Shown: piece by piece, positions 54,934 through 64,000 of the stretch
Layout of the letters: each line of letters starts with the position of its first letter
Position numbering within the stretch: position 1 is the first letter of the stretch
Assembly: GCA_030998225.1 (NCBI GenBank)
Contig: JAPYXD010000728.1
Coordinates: 1,116,001-1,180,000, forward strand
Direction of reading: 5' to 3'
From: Diplolepis rosae
Lineage: Eukaryota; Arthropoda; Insecta; Hymenoptera; Diplolepididae
Length of the DNA: 64,000 bases
Program-made: the position numbers and the translations under genes
Notes under the pieces: model-generated
The model's database searches: none
The model's input: only the letters and a program-made list of their open reading frames with translations
Told to the model about the DNA's origin: nothing

Positions 54934-57273
54934 TTAGTACTCGAGGCCTATATAATGTAGAGCGCAGGGCCCGCTCCTCAGTTCTTCGTTATTACACATA
55001 ACACATGCTTGTGTTCGCATTTCGTGTAGTTGTGTTACGAAATTAATTAAATAATTATCATATGTTTGTAATTTTTCTTGTTGTGCTAAAGGTTCACTGG
55101 AAGGTTCACGAGCTAATTTACCAAAAAACAATTTATAGGGTTTGCATTTTGTGCCTTCATGTACACTAGTATTATACGAGAACATTGCTAGTTCAAGCCA
55201 ATCATCCCATTCTGATTTTTTTGCAACAAATTGTTTGAGATATTCTCCTAAAACATAATGTGTTGTTCTAATGATCCGTTTGATTGAGGGTGAAAAGCTG
55301 TGGTACGAAATTGTTTGATTCTGAAGCATTTTGCTAATCTTTTTAATAAATTTCTTAAAATTCTCAGCCTTGATCCGTTAGTACTCCTTTTGGCGATCCA
55401 AATATGCAAATAAATTTTTTCACAAAAGCATCTGCTATCGTACTAGCCTGGTGATTGGGAAGAGGTATTGCTAAAAAATATTAGGTGAAATTCTCTTGTA
55501 TCGTTAGGATATATAAGTTACAAGATTTAATTTCAGGTAGTGGACCAACAATGTCCATTGATATCTTTTCAAAAGCAGTAGTTGGTGTGTCAGTGATTAC
55601 CATAGGCATTTTTGTTTTAACTCTGATTAATTTTTTTAGTTGACATTGTGAACAGCCTTGAATATATTTTTGAATGTCTACTTTCATATTTTCCCAAAAA
55701 AGTTTTGGCGAATTCGGCTATAAGTTTTTGTGACGCCTTAATGGCCTCCTAATGCTGAAGAATGAGCTTCTTCAATTACATGAATTCGTTGTTCCCTTGT
55801 TGGATAATGCGTTATTCCATTGAAAACTATAATTGTTGTAGTTGAATTTGAGAAAATTGAATCGAAAATTGATTTGACTTCTTCCCAAGGTATATAATTA
55901 ATTCTGGAAGTTTTTGAAATACTAATTGAATATACTATAATATAATACTATAATATAAAACTAATTCAAAGTTTCGGATAAATTTTCTTTGGTTTCTTCT
56001 TCAATTGGAAGTGACAAATGGTAGTAGTTTCCTTTTTTAATCTCTTTTGCTATTCCCTTTTTTAAATTTTCAAATTTTGTTAAAGTTTCACGTTTTTGTA
56101 AAGTTTTTGACCCGTTGTCGCGAAGAGTCCCATTTGTTGTAACAAAATATGCATAATTATCTTTTCGCATAGTTAATTGATCGCGACATTCAACTAAATT
56201 TTTCCTAGTTATAATTTTTTCTGTTTGAGAGTTTATAGGAGGAGGTACTGGGGGTGGTCGATTATAATCATCATGATCATTATCGTTTTTTGCAACATTT
56301 ATATGAAGTATTCGGTTTCGTTTCAAATTTTCTTTAAAATAAGGCTCTTCAAATTTTTCTTCCAAGTTTTCTTCTTGGTTTTTTTCAAAATTTTTTTCGA
56401 AATCTTCTTTAAAATTGTGTTCGAAATTCTTTTCGAAATTGTCTTCAAGATCATCTTCAAAATTCTCTTCCAAATATTCATCATAATTTTCTACATCATT
56501 TCCTCCGCGTGAGGTTTCAATGTCGTTGATTTCATCTTCTGAGGTTGAAAAATAATTTTCACTTTTTCCAATTTCATAAACATTAATATTTTTTGGCTTC
56601 TTGGCATTTTTCTTCTTTTTGTTTTTTGCTTTAGTTTGTTTTGAATAATGTAAATAATCAAGATCAGAGTCGGAATCTGATTCCATTTTTGTTCGACTTC
56701 CCTTTTGCATATTTATTTCTGGTAATTCATTTTCATATATTTGTATTCTTGGTCTACCTCTCTTTCTTTCGGATTGAGAGGGAATACTTCTCAAATTTGT
56801 AACTAGATTTTTTCTTGGCCTACCTTTTGGTTTTTTCACAAGAGGTTTTGGAGGAAAATTTTCGTCTAACTTTTCTTGATGTTCATTTCAATTCAAATTT
56901 TTTGCTTTTTCTTGTTGTATTCTCTTTTGAGCTCTTGTAGTAATAGTTTTACATGATGAATTTTCGTATTTTCTGGAAAACACTGGACTTAATAAAAATA
57001 TTGTCATAAAAATAAGTCTTAAAGCCATATTTTTGAATAAATTTGTGTATTTAAAAATATTCTTACCCATTTCACTAAATAATTCTTCACTAAGAAATTC
57101 CTGAAAATATTTTGGGATTTTTGAGTCGATATTTAATATTTGTGCTTCCGAAATTCCGCTAGAATGATCTGCGTCATCTGGTACGATTTCTGGATTCAAG
57201 TTTCTTCGTTTTGAAGGCCTTGCCTTATTTTTAGAGTTTTCTTGTTTATTCCTTGTAAAAGTTTTCTTATGTC
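54934..57273 (-). pseudogene. Ty3/gypsy pol remnant: RNase H-integrase linker and integrase
   Basis: In minus-strand order: a post-RNase H region with TTRAQKR (about 56,940); a TGA at 56,888-56,890; a linker with two AT-hook-like GRPRK/RGRPRI motifs; a long Glu/Asp/Asn/Phe repeat (about 56,330-56,480); and a NYAYFVTTNGT block. Integrase follows, with an HHCC region (EEAHSSALGGH, GCSQCQ) and catalytic blocks MDIVGPLP, VLTDQG and FHPQSNGSLE spread over several frames (55,870-54,934). Stops and shifts are frequent. RT and RNase H are absent because the next element's LTR begins at the upstream edge. Confidence 0.8.
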
Positions 57274-58567
57274 ACGTCCCGCGACGTATTTGAATGTACT
57301 ATAGGCACAGGCTTGGTCTAGAGAAAAATCTGGGGAAATTACGAAAAGAGAGAGAAAACCACATATTGAAAAGAGAGGTATAACTACGTCACGCACAGCG
57401 GGAGACTGCGCAATGCGTGACGTCACCAAAAAATATAATATAAAATGGACACGCCGCCAAGGGTAAAACTAGTCTTGCGAGCAGAATTTAAGTGCGACAT
57501 TTTCTAAAAAACTAAAAACGATTCTCAGCGTGAGATAATTGTACCGCGCAGTTTGACAGTGTGAAGACCCGAGAGTCATAAATCTACCGTGGTCTGTTTT
57601 CAAATCCTTGAAAGGATTTTAGAGTAAGTATCTAAGTGAGATAATATTGTTGTCTTCCTCATACCAAGAGGATAATATTGCTGTCTTCCTCACACTAATT
57701 GGATTATATCGCTGTCTTCCTCACACTAATTGAATTATTTAAAAGGGAACCATTCGACTAAGACAACAACAGGTACCGTACTTCTCTCTCTATCTTCTGT
57801 CTTTTTCCAACCAACCAGCCTGTGCCTCCAATTACATACAAATTGTATCGACATTTTTATAAATTCCAAATGAAAATGAAATTTAACACATTGATTATTA
57901 ATGGTGAATAAATAAATGATTATGAAATATTAATTAAAACTTGAAAATTTAAAATTTCAATAAAATAGATTTGTTAGATCACAAAGGGATTTGACCTTGA
58001 GGCTAACCTTAATGATTTAATAATCAAATCATTTCTTTGAAATTTTATAATTTACATAAATTGTATAAAATAAAATGAGTCCGAAAAATCACGCAGGGAT
58101 CTGACCTTGAGGTTAACCCAAGTGATTAAGTAACATATCTTATTTGATAAATTATTCTAATTTCTTAACTAAGTTTTAAGTTTAAAGCATATATAAAAAA
58201 ACAGCACACGAGAGTATAAGTTCTTTTTGGGTACGTTGAACGGTCACCATTCATTACGATCATTGGGTAAGAAAAACTTCGAAGTGCTTGTGATTGTATT
58301 GTTTATAACTTTAATAATTAACTCTGTTAAGGAACAGAATATTTTTAATTGCAAAAAAATTTTTTGTTCAAGGATTTGTGCTCAAGTTTAAATTGTCCAA
58401 TATAATGAAAATAATTTGAGAATTCTAATTCAGTAGTTGAGTTTGAAATTTCTGCCAATGCCTACATTATCAGAGAATCACTAGTTGCGTATCAGATAGG
58501 ATACGTTGCCGACAGGTATCCTCGTGAACAATTTCAAACTCTTACATCGCAAATATAATTAAGTTAG
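57274..58567 (+). repeat. 5' LTR and leader of the last gypsy element
   Basis: The LTR-type start lies at 57,274 and the right edge is undetermined. Inside are a three-copy repeat of about 30 bases (57,640-57,735, core GCTGTCTTCCTCACACTAATT) and two copies of a block of about 45 bases roughly 112 bases apart (57,976 and 58,088, core GACCTTGAGG(C/T)TAACC). Confidence 0.55.
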
Positions 58568-59839
58568 ATGATTCAAGTGCAGACAAGACTAATTAATAAT
58601 CACTGTATATCACGTGAAAATTCAGAAAAAACTAGCGGGTTTTATTCAAGTTTCTGTCCAGATTTAAGCACTGTAACAGGATCTAGTAATCAAGATCAAA
58701 CTCTAACGAACGAATCATCTTATTTTGACGAATTCAGTTTGCTAAGCTCAACAGTAATAACAATAGACAATAAAACTTTGAAAGAAAGATTGGAAACCAA
58801 ATTGGCACGCGAATCTATAATTAGTAACAACGACAGCGACAACGACAAAAACGACACAGAAGTCATAAATCAAGATAATCCCGTATTAGTAAATAACGAA
58901 GAAATGGCCGTAGTCATACCCAACAGCCAGCAAGTATCCTTACGCGACGCGCTAGAGGTGGTCCCTTTGTTTGACGGAAGTAACCTCCCATTGTCACATT
59001 TTATTGAGGGTTGCATGGAGGCAAAGGCAATGCTACCGACACCTGCAGCTCAAGAAAACCTCGCAAGGTTATTAAGAGGTAAATTAACTTGAGCAGCTAG
59101 AAAATGCATTTTTGCTTCAACTTATGCAACAATAGAGGAATTGATAGAAAAATTGCAAAAAGTATATGCCCCTGAGAAAAGTTTGTACTAGTTACAGGGA
59201 GAATTAGGTAATACATTTATGTGGGAAAGAGAAAATGACCTTTCCTATGCTGCCAGAATTAAAAAAATTGCTGACAGAATAGAAGATGCTCACAGACTCA
59301 ATAATGGCGGTCAGGTAGATAATGCTTTTAAACAAAATTCAGAAAGAGATGTAATACAATGTTTTATACGCGGCTTGCGTCTCGAGTTAGAAATTCGTGT
59401 AGAAGAAAAAAGTATTTTTAGGGAAGTCATTTACGACGGTATTGATACTGACGAAGATTAGCTGTGAATTCCGCACTACAAAAAAATAAATATATGGAAT
59501 ATTTAAAAACTGACGAACAAACAAATATTAAAAATAATAATGTTACTCGGTTTAATGTATCACGTGAAGATAAATTTGTTTGTTTTATTTGTAAAAAACC
59601 AGGTCACACAACTGAAAACCGTTTTAATTTAAGTAAAGCTCAAGATGCAATTCTTAATAATAAACAAAAAAATTTTTTATATCCTAACCAACAAAGATAT
59701 AGTAATTTTAATGGTCAAAGAAGTAATAATAATAACGATTTTGCAAGAAATAATTACAATAATTTTCCGATTAAACATTTTTTAGGAAATAAAAATTATA
59801 ATTTTCATAATAACAACAATCAATTTTTACAAAATAGAA

Positions 59840-61308
59840 TTTTTTTTTTTTTGAGGAAGGGAGAAATGCTTTATGCACCGTGAAGGGGACTCCGTGCTCC
59901 CCTGGTGTGTGGGACTCTGCTGCTCGCGCAGCCCTACCCACTAAAACTCCCTCCCTGTCTCTAGGCCGTGGAATCCCACCCCGGAACCACCGTCAGGCAT
60001 TACTTTAGGGTGGGGGCCATCTACAGGCGATGTTAGCATCCTCGACGTCTTTCGCTTCGATAGTGGGTTCCAGGTCGGCGATCTCAACCTCGATCCGGGG
60101 GATGAGATGCCGAACCGTCCCCCTGGCTCCAATTACCTCTTTAAAGGCAGTGTTCAGCCTCCCTCTGCTTTTTGTGGAGCATTTAAGTTCCACTAGCAAG
60201 TCCTTGGAGTGCGTCTCCCTGATCCCCTGGACTGTGGCGCCCAGTTCGTCAGGGTTGACGCGCTTCTTAAGTTCGTGCAGGATAGTAGCGTAGCTCATCC
60301 CTTCCGCTGGTTTGATGAGCAGCGCTTCTGAGCGCGCACGTCGAGGTTGCTCCGACGTCTTGGAAGGCTTCATTCCTTTCTTCTTCCGGAGGTACTTCTT
60401 CCTGGGGACAAATACCCACTCCTCTTCCTTTTTGGAGGCTTTAGGCCTTTTCTCCATTGGTTTCGTGACCACACGCACCTCCGGACATACAGTTGGCTCT
60501 CTACACCGCTTGCGTGTGTCCGGTGTGGACCTTGCCGCTGGTTGTGGGTGGGTTTGGCTACCCTCGTCATGTACTCCCTTGTTTTTGGGTGGTTTCACCT
60601 CCTTGATTTTGTTCACCATTAGACCTCGCATCAGGTACTCGAAGAAGTCGAGGTAGCAGACGGTATCCTCTATATCATACCGAAGCGCCCCAAGCTCCTT
60701 CTGCGACTCCTGAATTCCGTCCCTGATAGAAAGGTGCATATTCTTCTTGGTCCTGGAAAAGCTCTCCATCTTCTCCAGGGCCGATTCCACCTTCTTCAGG
60801 ATCTCCAGCTGCTTCTTGTTCCTTACGTGAAGCCAGTCGCGGTACTGCCGTACCTGGGACTTATCGGTCTCAAACGGATCCGGCGTCTCCTCCGTCACGT
60901 TCAATTCACCTCCAAACATCTCCTCACACATACTTTTATTTAATTTTTGATACTCCATTTTAATTCCCACGATAAGCTAGGGAAGTTTCGGTCCACCCCT
61001 GCAGAGCCCCGCATGCAGGGGTAAGGCCTCAATTCTCTAGGAGGTGGCTTGGTTTCCTGGAGACACCGTGTAAGACACCACTCCCTGGTGCCATGCAGCA
61101 CTCGGCACGGTAGCTTACACCTTGGCTTGGGGGTTATTCCTTCGGGACCATCCCTGGAACATTGTCCGCGACTGCTTATTTAGTTTTGTATCCGAATTCA
61201 GCAGTAAACCTCGGTACAGGGCCCCTCAATCCGCAACCCGAGGACGCGCCCGGTGGCCTGTTGTAGGGCCCCCTGATCGAATTTCGATGAGACCAATGCT
61301 GGACCGGG
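59840..61308 (-). mobile_element. R1-like element with ORF1 only, first copy
   Basis: A 13-base duplication TTACAAAATAGAA (59,827-59,839 and 61,309-61,321) and a poly-A tail (T run at 59,840) bound it. On the minus strand it has about 340 bases of 5' region, ORF1, then directly the 3' UTR (about 165 bases). No ORF2 is present. The 3' UTR is nearly the same as that of the second copy. Confidence 0.88.
60005..60970 (-). CDS. ORF1 (gag-like) of the first ORF1-only element
   Basis: 321 codons from ATG at 60,970. The N-terminal third is helical and charged (coiled-coil-like), followed by a basic middle. A domain then begins EALLIKPAEGMSYATIL and runs to EVEIADLEPT, matching the second copy closely. 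The zinc-knuckle region expected in R1-type ORF1 is missing: the frame passes from DVEDANIA into 3' UTR sequence and stops. The protein would bind RNA as part of the retrotransposon particle. The frame is open, so the truncation is by deletion and not by a stop. Confidence 0.7.
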   Translation of the reverse strand: MGIKMEYQKLNKSMCEEMFGGELNVTEETPDPFETDKSQVRQYRDWLHVRNKKQLEILKKVESALEKMESFSRTKKNMHLSIRDGIQESQKELGALRYDIEDTVCYLDFFEYLMRGLMVNKIKEVKPPKNKGVHDEGSQTHPQPAARSTPDTRKRCREPTVCPEVRVVTKPMEKRPKASKKEEEWVFVPRKKYLRKKKGMKPSKTSEQPRRARSEALLIKPAEGMSYATILHELKKRVNPDELGATVQGIRETHSKDLLVELKCSTKSRGRLNTAFKEVIGARGTVRHLIPRIEVEIADLEPTIEAKDVEDANIACRWPPP

Positions 61309-61401
61309 TTACAAAATAGAAATAACAATTATAGGAACAATAATAATACTTTTTTACAAGAAAGATACAGCAATAACAATAAATTTTCTAGAAATTTGCA
61401 T

Positions 61402-62465
61402 AATTTTTTTTTTTTTTTTGAGGAAGGGAGAAATGCTTTATGCACCGTCAAGGGGACTCCGTGCCCCCCTGGTGTGTGGGACTCTGCTGCTCGCGCAGCC
61501 CTACCCACTAAAACTCCCTCCCTGTCTCTAGGCCATGGAATCCCACCCCGGAACCGCCGTTAGGCATTACTCCATGGTGGGGGCCATCTTGAGGAGATGT
61601 TGTCCTCTTCTCTTTGCTTCTTCTTCTTCTCCTGTTTCCTGGAGTCCATCTGCCAGCTCAGCTCTTGCGGCTTTTTACAGACTCCTTTTGGGGGCTGCTG
61701 CCCGAAAAGCCGGGCAACGAATTGTCCCCGGGATGTGATCGACCCGTGGCTTTTCCTCTCTTGTGGTGCAGAGGTAGCATCGCAGTTTCCTGGTGCAGGA
61801 TCCCACGGTATGTCCCTCCTCACCGCATCTCCAGCAGCACCCGCTGCGGTCTGGCCCGCGGCAGTCCGCTGCCATATGGCCAAAGCCAAGGCAGCGGTAG
61901 CAGCGGTTGAGCTCCTTTCTCGGGCGCACCCTGCAAGATACCCACCCAATCTTGATGTGGGCCGCCCTGAGAAGTTTCAAGGCTCTTGCCTCCTCCAATA
62001 GCACGTATGCTTTTTTGTTCCCTCTATAGGGTATCTTTGTTAGGGAGTTCCTAAACTCCATCTCTGAATCTTGCTCGAAGAAACCTCGTACAGCCTCCTC
62101 GACGTCACCGGCTTCAATGCTTGGGTCTAGATCGGCGATCTCGACCTCAATCCGGGGAGTAAGATGACGCACTGTCCCACTAGCTCCAACTGCCCCTTTG
62201 AAGGCGGTGTCCAGCCGCTCTCTGTCTTTTTTAGAACATTTCAGTTCTACTATCAACTCCTTGGATCGCGTCTCCCTGATTCCCTGAACTGTGGCGCCCA
62301 GTTCGTCAGGGTTGACGCGCTTTTTGAGCCCGCGCAGGATTGAAGCGTAGCTCATTCCCTCCGCTGGTTTAATGAGCACCGCTTCTGGGCGCTTGCGGCG
62401 AGATTTCTCCTGCATTCTGGAGAGCTTCTTTTCTTGCTTCTTCTTCTTTCGGAGGACCTTCCTAT
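61402..62465 (-). mobile_element. R1-like element with ORF1 only, second copy, 5' truncated
   Basis: The poly-A tail is seen as a T run at 61,404-61,420. The 3' UTR is shared with the first copy. ORF1 runs from the 5' truncation point (about 62,464) to 61,675, then a short A/G-rich stretch joins the 3' UTR. There is no ORF2. No convincing duplication was found at the truncated end. Confidence 0.82.
61675..62415 (-). CDS. ORF1 (gag-like) of the second ORF1-only element
   Basis: 246 codons from the first ATG in the frame, which is open further upstream to the truncation point. The conserved KPAEGMSYASIL...IADLDPS domain is followed by a basic segment and three zinc knuckles: CYRCLGFGHMAADC, CWRCGEEGHTVGSC and CYLC...HIPGTIRC. 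This arrangement is typical of R1/Jockey-type ORF1 proteins that package the element RNA. The C-terminus RAAAPKRSL with its stop looks natural. The N-terminal coiled coil is lost by truncation. Confidence 0.8.
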   Translation of the reverse strand: MQEKSRRKRPEAVLIKPAEGMSYASILRGLKKRVNPDELGATVQGIRETRSKELIVELKCSKKDRERLDTAFKGAVGASGTVRHLTPRIEVEIADLDPSIEAGDVEEAVRGFFEQDSEMEFRNSLTKIPYRGNKKAYVLLEEARALKLLRAAHIKIGWVSCRVRPRKELNRCYRCLGFGHMAADCRGPDRSGCCWRCGEEGHTVGSCTRKLRCYLCTTREEKPRVDHIPGTIRCPAFRAAAPKRSL

Positions 62466-62749
62466 AAAGACTTTAATTCAGGACAGTTCCAAAATCGAAG
62501 TAAACCATATGAAAATAGATTTTTACAAAATAATAACACTCAACAAAATTCAAATTATACTGCAATAATTTGCAATTACTGTAAAAAGCCTGGTCATTTA
62601 GTACGAGACTGCAAGATACGACCAAATAATCAATCACAAACAGCCCATCAGGAAAACTCCAAAGCTCTTCCCAGCACGGGTGCACTGACTAAAGCAAAAA
62701 TCGAGAAACACTTGCATCCACTTCTAGCAATCATACAACAAAAATAAAT

Positions 62750-64000
62750 ATTTCAAAGTCCACTTCAATTCCATCAATTATAATATCAACGGAAGGTTTA
62801 AAAAGTCCAACACACATGATGATTGATGATGGTGCTGCTCGAAATTTAATCAAACAAAAGGTTCTCAACACTGAAGTATCAATAAATAGCCAAAACGTAT
62901 TAAAACTTACATGAATTAATGATTTACCACTTTACACATTGGGGCAGGTAAAAATAAACATTTTTGGCTATCCAACAATATTCAACATTATTCCGAATGA
63001 AGTCCTAGTAGAAGAAGATGGAGTATTAGGATCAGAATTTTTTCAAAATAATACAGTAAATATAAATTATACTTCAAAATGCTTAGAAATTGAGAACCAC
63101 TGCTACCCTTTTAAATCTACTAATACATTTAATATTCCAGCTTGAACAGTTACAATTTTAAATGTCAATATAAAAAATACAGAAATGAGTGAAGGGTATG
63201 TACCTCGATTACATATCGATGATGGCGTGTACGTAGGAGACGCAGTTGTAAAAAATCACAAAGGAAAAGCATATTTGAAACTTGCAAACACAAATGAAAT
63301 ACCAATAACATTATCAGTCCCAATAGTTAATTCAGAAGATTTTGAAGAACAAGAAAGATATAAACAAATTGAAAATTTACATAATTTTAAACAAACAAAT
63401 AACGAGGATTTATCAAGTAAAATATTAAATAACTTTTTGAGAACTGACAATTCCCCACTCAACTCATGCAAATTTTATAATGTAACAGACGAAGACAGAG
63501 TAGAATGTATTGAAAAACTTCTTCGATTAGACCATTTAAATCAAGATGAATATGAACACGTAGAAAAATCAACTAAAAATAATGCAGACAGATTTCAAAT
63601 CCCAGGAGAACCACTTGAAGCTACTAATGTATTTCAACATTCCATTTCTACTGTAGTCGACGCTACAATTTTTTCAAGACAATATAGATTTCCTCCAGTT
63701 CACAAAGAAGAAATTACAAGACAAGTCGATGAATTATTAAAACATAAAATAATCAAGCCCTCACAATCACCGTATAACACTCCAGTATGGATAGTTCCTA
63801 AAAAACCTGATTCTCAAGGAAAAATAAAATGTGGAATGGTTCTTGATTTTCGTAAACTAAATGAAAAAACAATTCGTGATTTGTATCCTCTACCTAATAT
63901 AAACGATATACTTGATTCTCTAGGATCAGCAAAATATTTTTCAGTGTTCGATTCAGCTACCGGTTTTCACCATATAAAAATGGATCCAAAAGACTCACAT
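62750..64000 (+). pseudogene. pol (protease, RT start) of the last gypsy element, partial at window edge
   Basis: One frame runs to the window edge with TGA at about 62,912 and 63,143. The frame is then open from 63,147 to 64,000. The protease motif reads MMIDDGAARNLI, where relatives usually have D-S/T-G. The region SEGYVPRL...DGVYVGDAVV is the conserved segment before the RT. The RT starts with PVWIVPKK, FRKLNEKTIRDLYPLPNI and FSVFDSATGFHHI. The YxDD box lies beyond the window. Confidence 0.8.

Larger units (their letters stand above)
58568..62745 (+). pseudogene. gag of the last gypsy element, broken by two insertions
   Basis: The first part, 58,568-59,461, has the capsid-like block VVPLFDGSNLPLSHFIEGC and stops at 59,090 (TGA), near 59,190 (TAG) and at 59,459 (TAG). 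The frame then shifts, giving a CCHC-like CFICKKPGHTTENRF where the last Cys is replaced. An Asn/Phe-rich tail follows and is interrupted at 59,839. Short gag pieces lie between the two insertions (61,322-61,400) and after them (62,470-62,745). The last piece has an intact knuckle CNYCKKPGHLVRDC. Confidence 0.75.
57274..64000 (+). mobile_element. Ty3/gypsy element, decayed, running off the window
   Basis: It starts with TGTCACGTCCCGCGAC and a leader of about 1.3 kb, then gag and pol up to the RT at the window edge. Two R1-like elements (59,840-61,308 and 61,402-62,465) interrupt gag. The gag and pol frames have several stops and at least one shift. The end of the 5' LTR could not be placed. 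Confidence 0.8.

Noticed and set aside
57196..57429. Minus-strand 77-codon frame across the LTR start
   Set aside because: It crosses the junction between an LTR and the inverted pol remnant, so it is a chance frame.
25167..63145. Recurrent TGA stops in element frames as a sign of a recoded stop codon
   Set aside because: TAA and TAG interruptions are about as common in the same frames, and the positions are not shared among elements. Ordinary decay explains them.

Overview
The window is arthropod, most likely insect, genomic DNA, probably from an AT-rich genome. The evidence is its mobile-element content: an insect-type endogenous retrovirus with a baculovirus-F-like envelope, Ty3/gypsy and Ty1/copia elements, R1-like non-LTR retrotransposons, and hAT and DDE_Tnp_4 DNA transposons, all set in AT-rich spacer with splice-site-like signals. 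Hymenoptera is my guess for the order and is inference only. I found no confident host gene, tRNA, rRNA, CRISPR array or bacterial-type operon. Nearly everything that can be named is a transposable element (TE), often nested inside another.

Layout. 1-3.5 kb: the terminal coding exon of a DDE_Tnp_4 (HARBI1/ISL2EU-type) transposase behind AT-rich repeats. 4.3-11.25 kb: a Ty3/gypsy element with gag, pol, two extra 3' ORFs (coiled coil, then C2HC finger) and a 3' LTR, but no visible 5' LTR. 11.7 kb: a small SAP-like ORF. 12.8-20.65 kb: an old element bounded by diverged inverted repeats of about 1.4-1.9 kb. Its GC-rich centre carries an LTR/promoter-like stretch, four hairpins with covarying stems, and a proline-rich ORF. 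20.93-28.54 kb: a complete but defective endogenous retrovirus with two LTRs and a CACT target duplication.

29.6-36.44 kb: palindromic AT-rich units in inverted orientation, split by a Ty1/copia element (30,480-35,014, minus strand, target duplication GAAAG). 37.5-46.2 kb: an hAT-like transposon with an intact 680-codon transposase between near-identical terminal inverted repeats of 2.3-2.9 kb. 46.86-51.09 kb: an internally deleted R1-like retrotransposon on the minus strand with its own target duplication; two short tails of the same family lie at 36.45 and 37.34 kb. 51.5-57.3 kb: debris, including two envelope fragments, a possible LTR, a possible host terminal exon and an inverted gypsy pol remnant. 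57.3-64 kb: a decayed gypsy element running off the window, with two ORF1-only R1-like elements inserted side by side in its gag.

How the parts relate. Within each retroelement the genes follow the usual gag-protease-RT-RNase H-integrase(-env) order. Most reading frames carry nonsense codons, frameshifts or deletions, so the window records successive insertions. Exceptions worth attention are the intact hAT-like transposase, an RT whose YxDD box reads YLEE, the accessory ORFs of the first gypsy element, and the two hairpin arrays.
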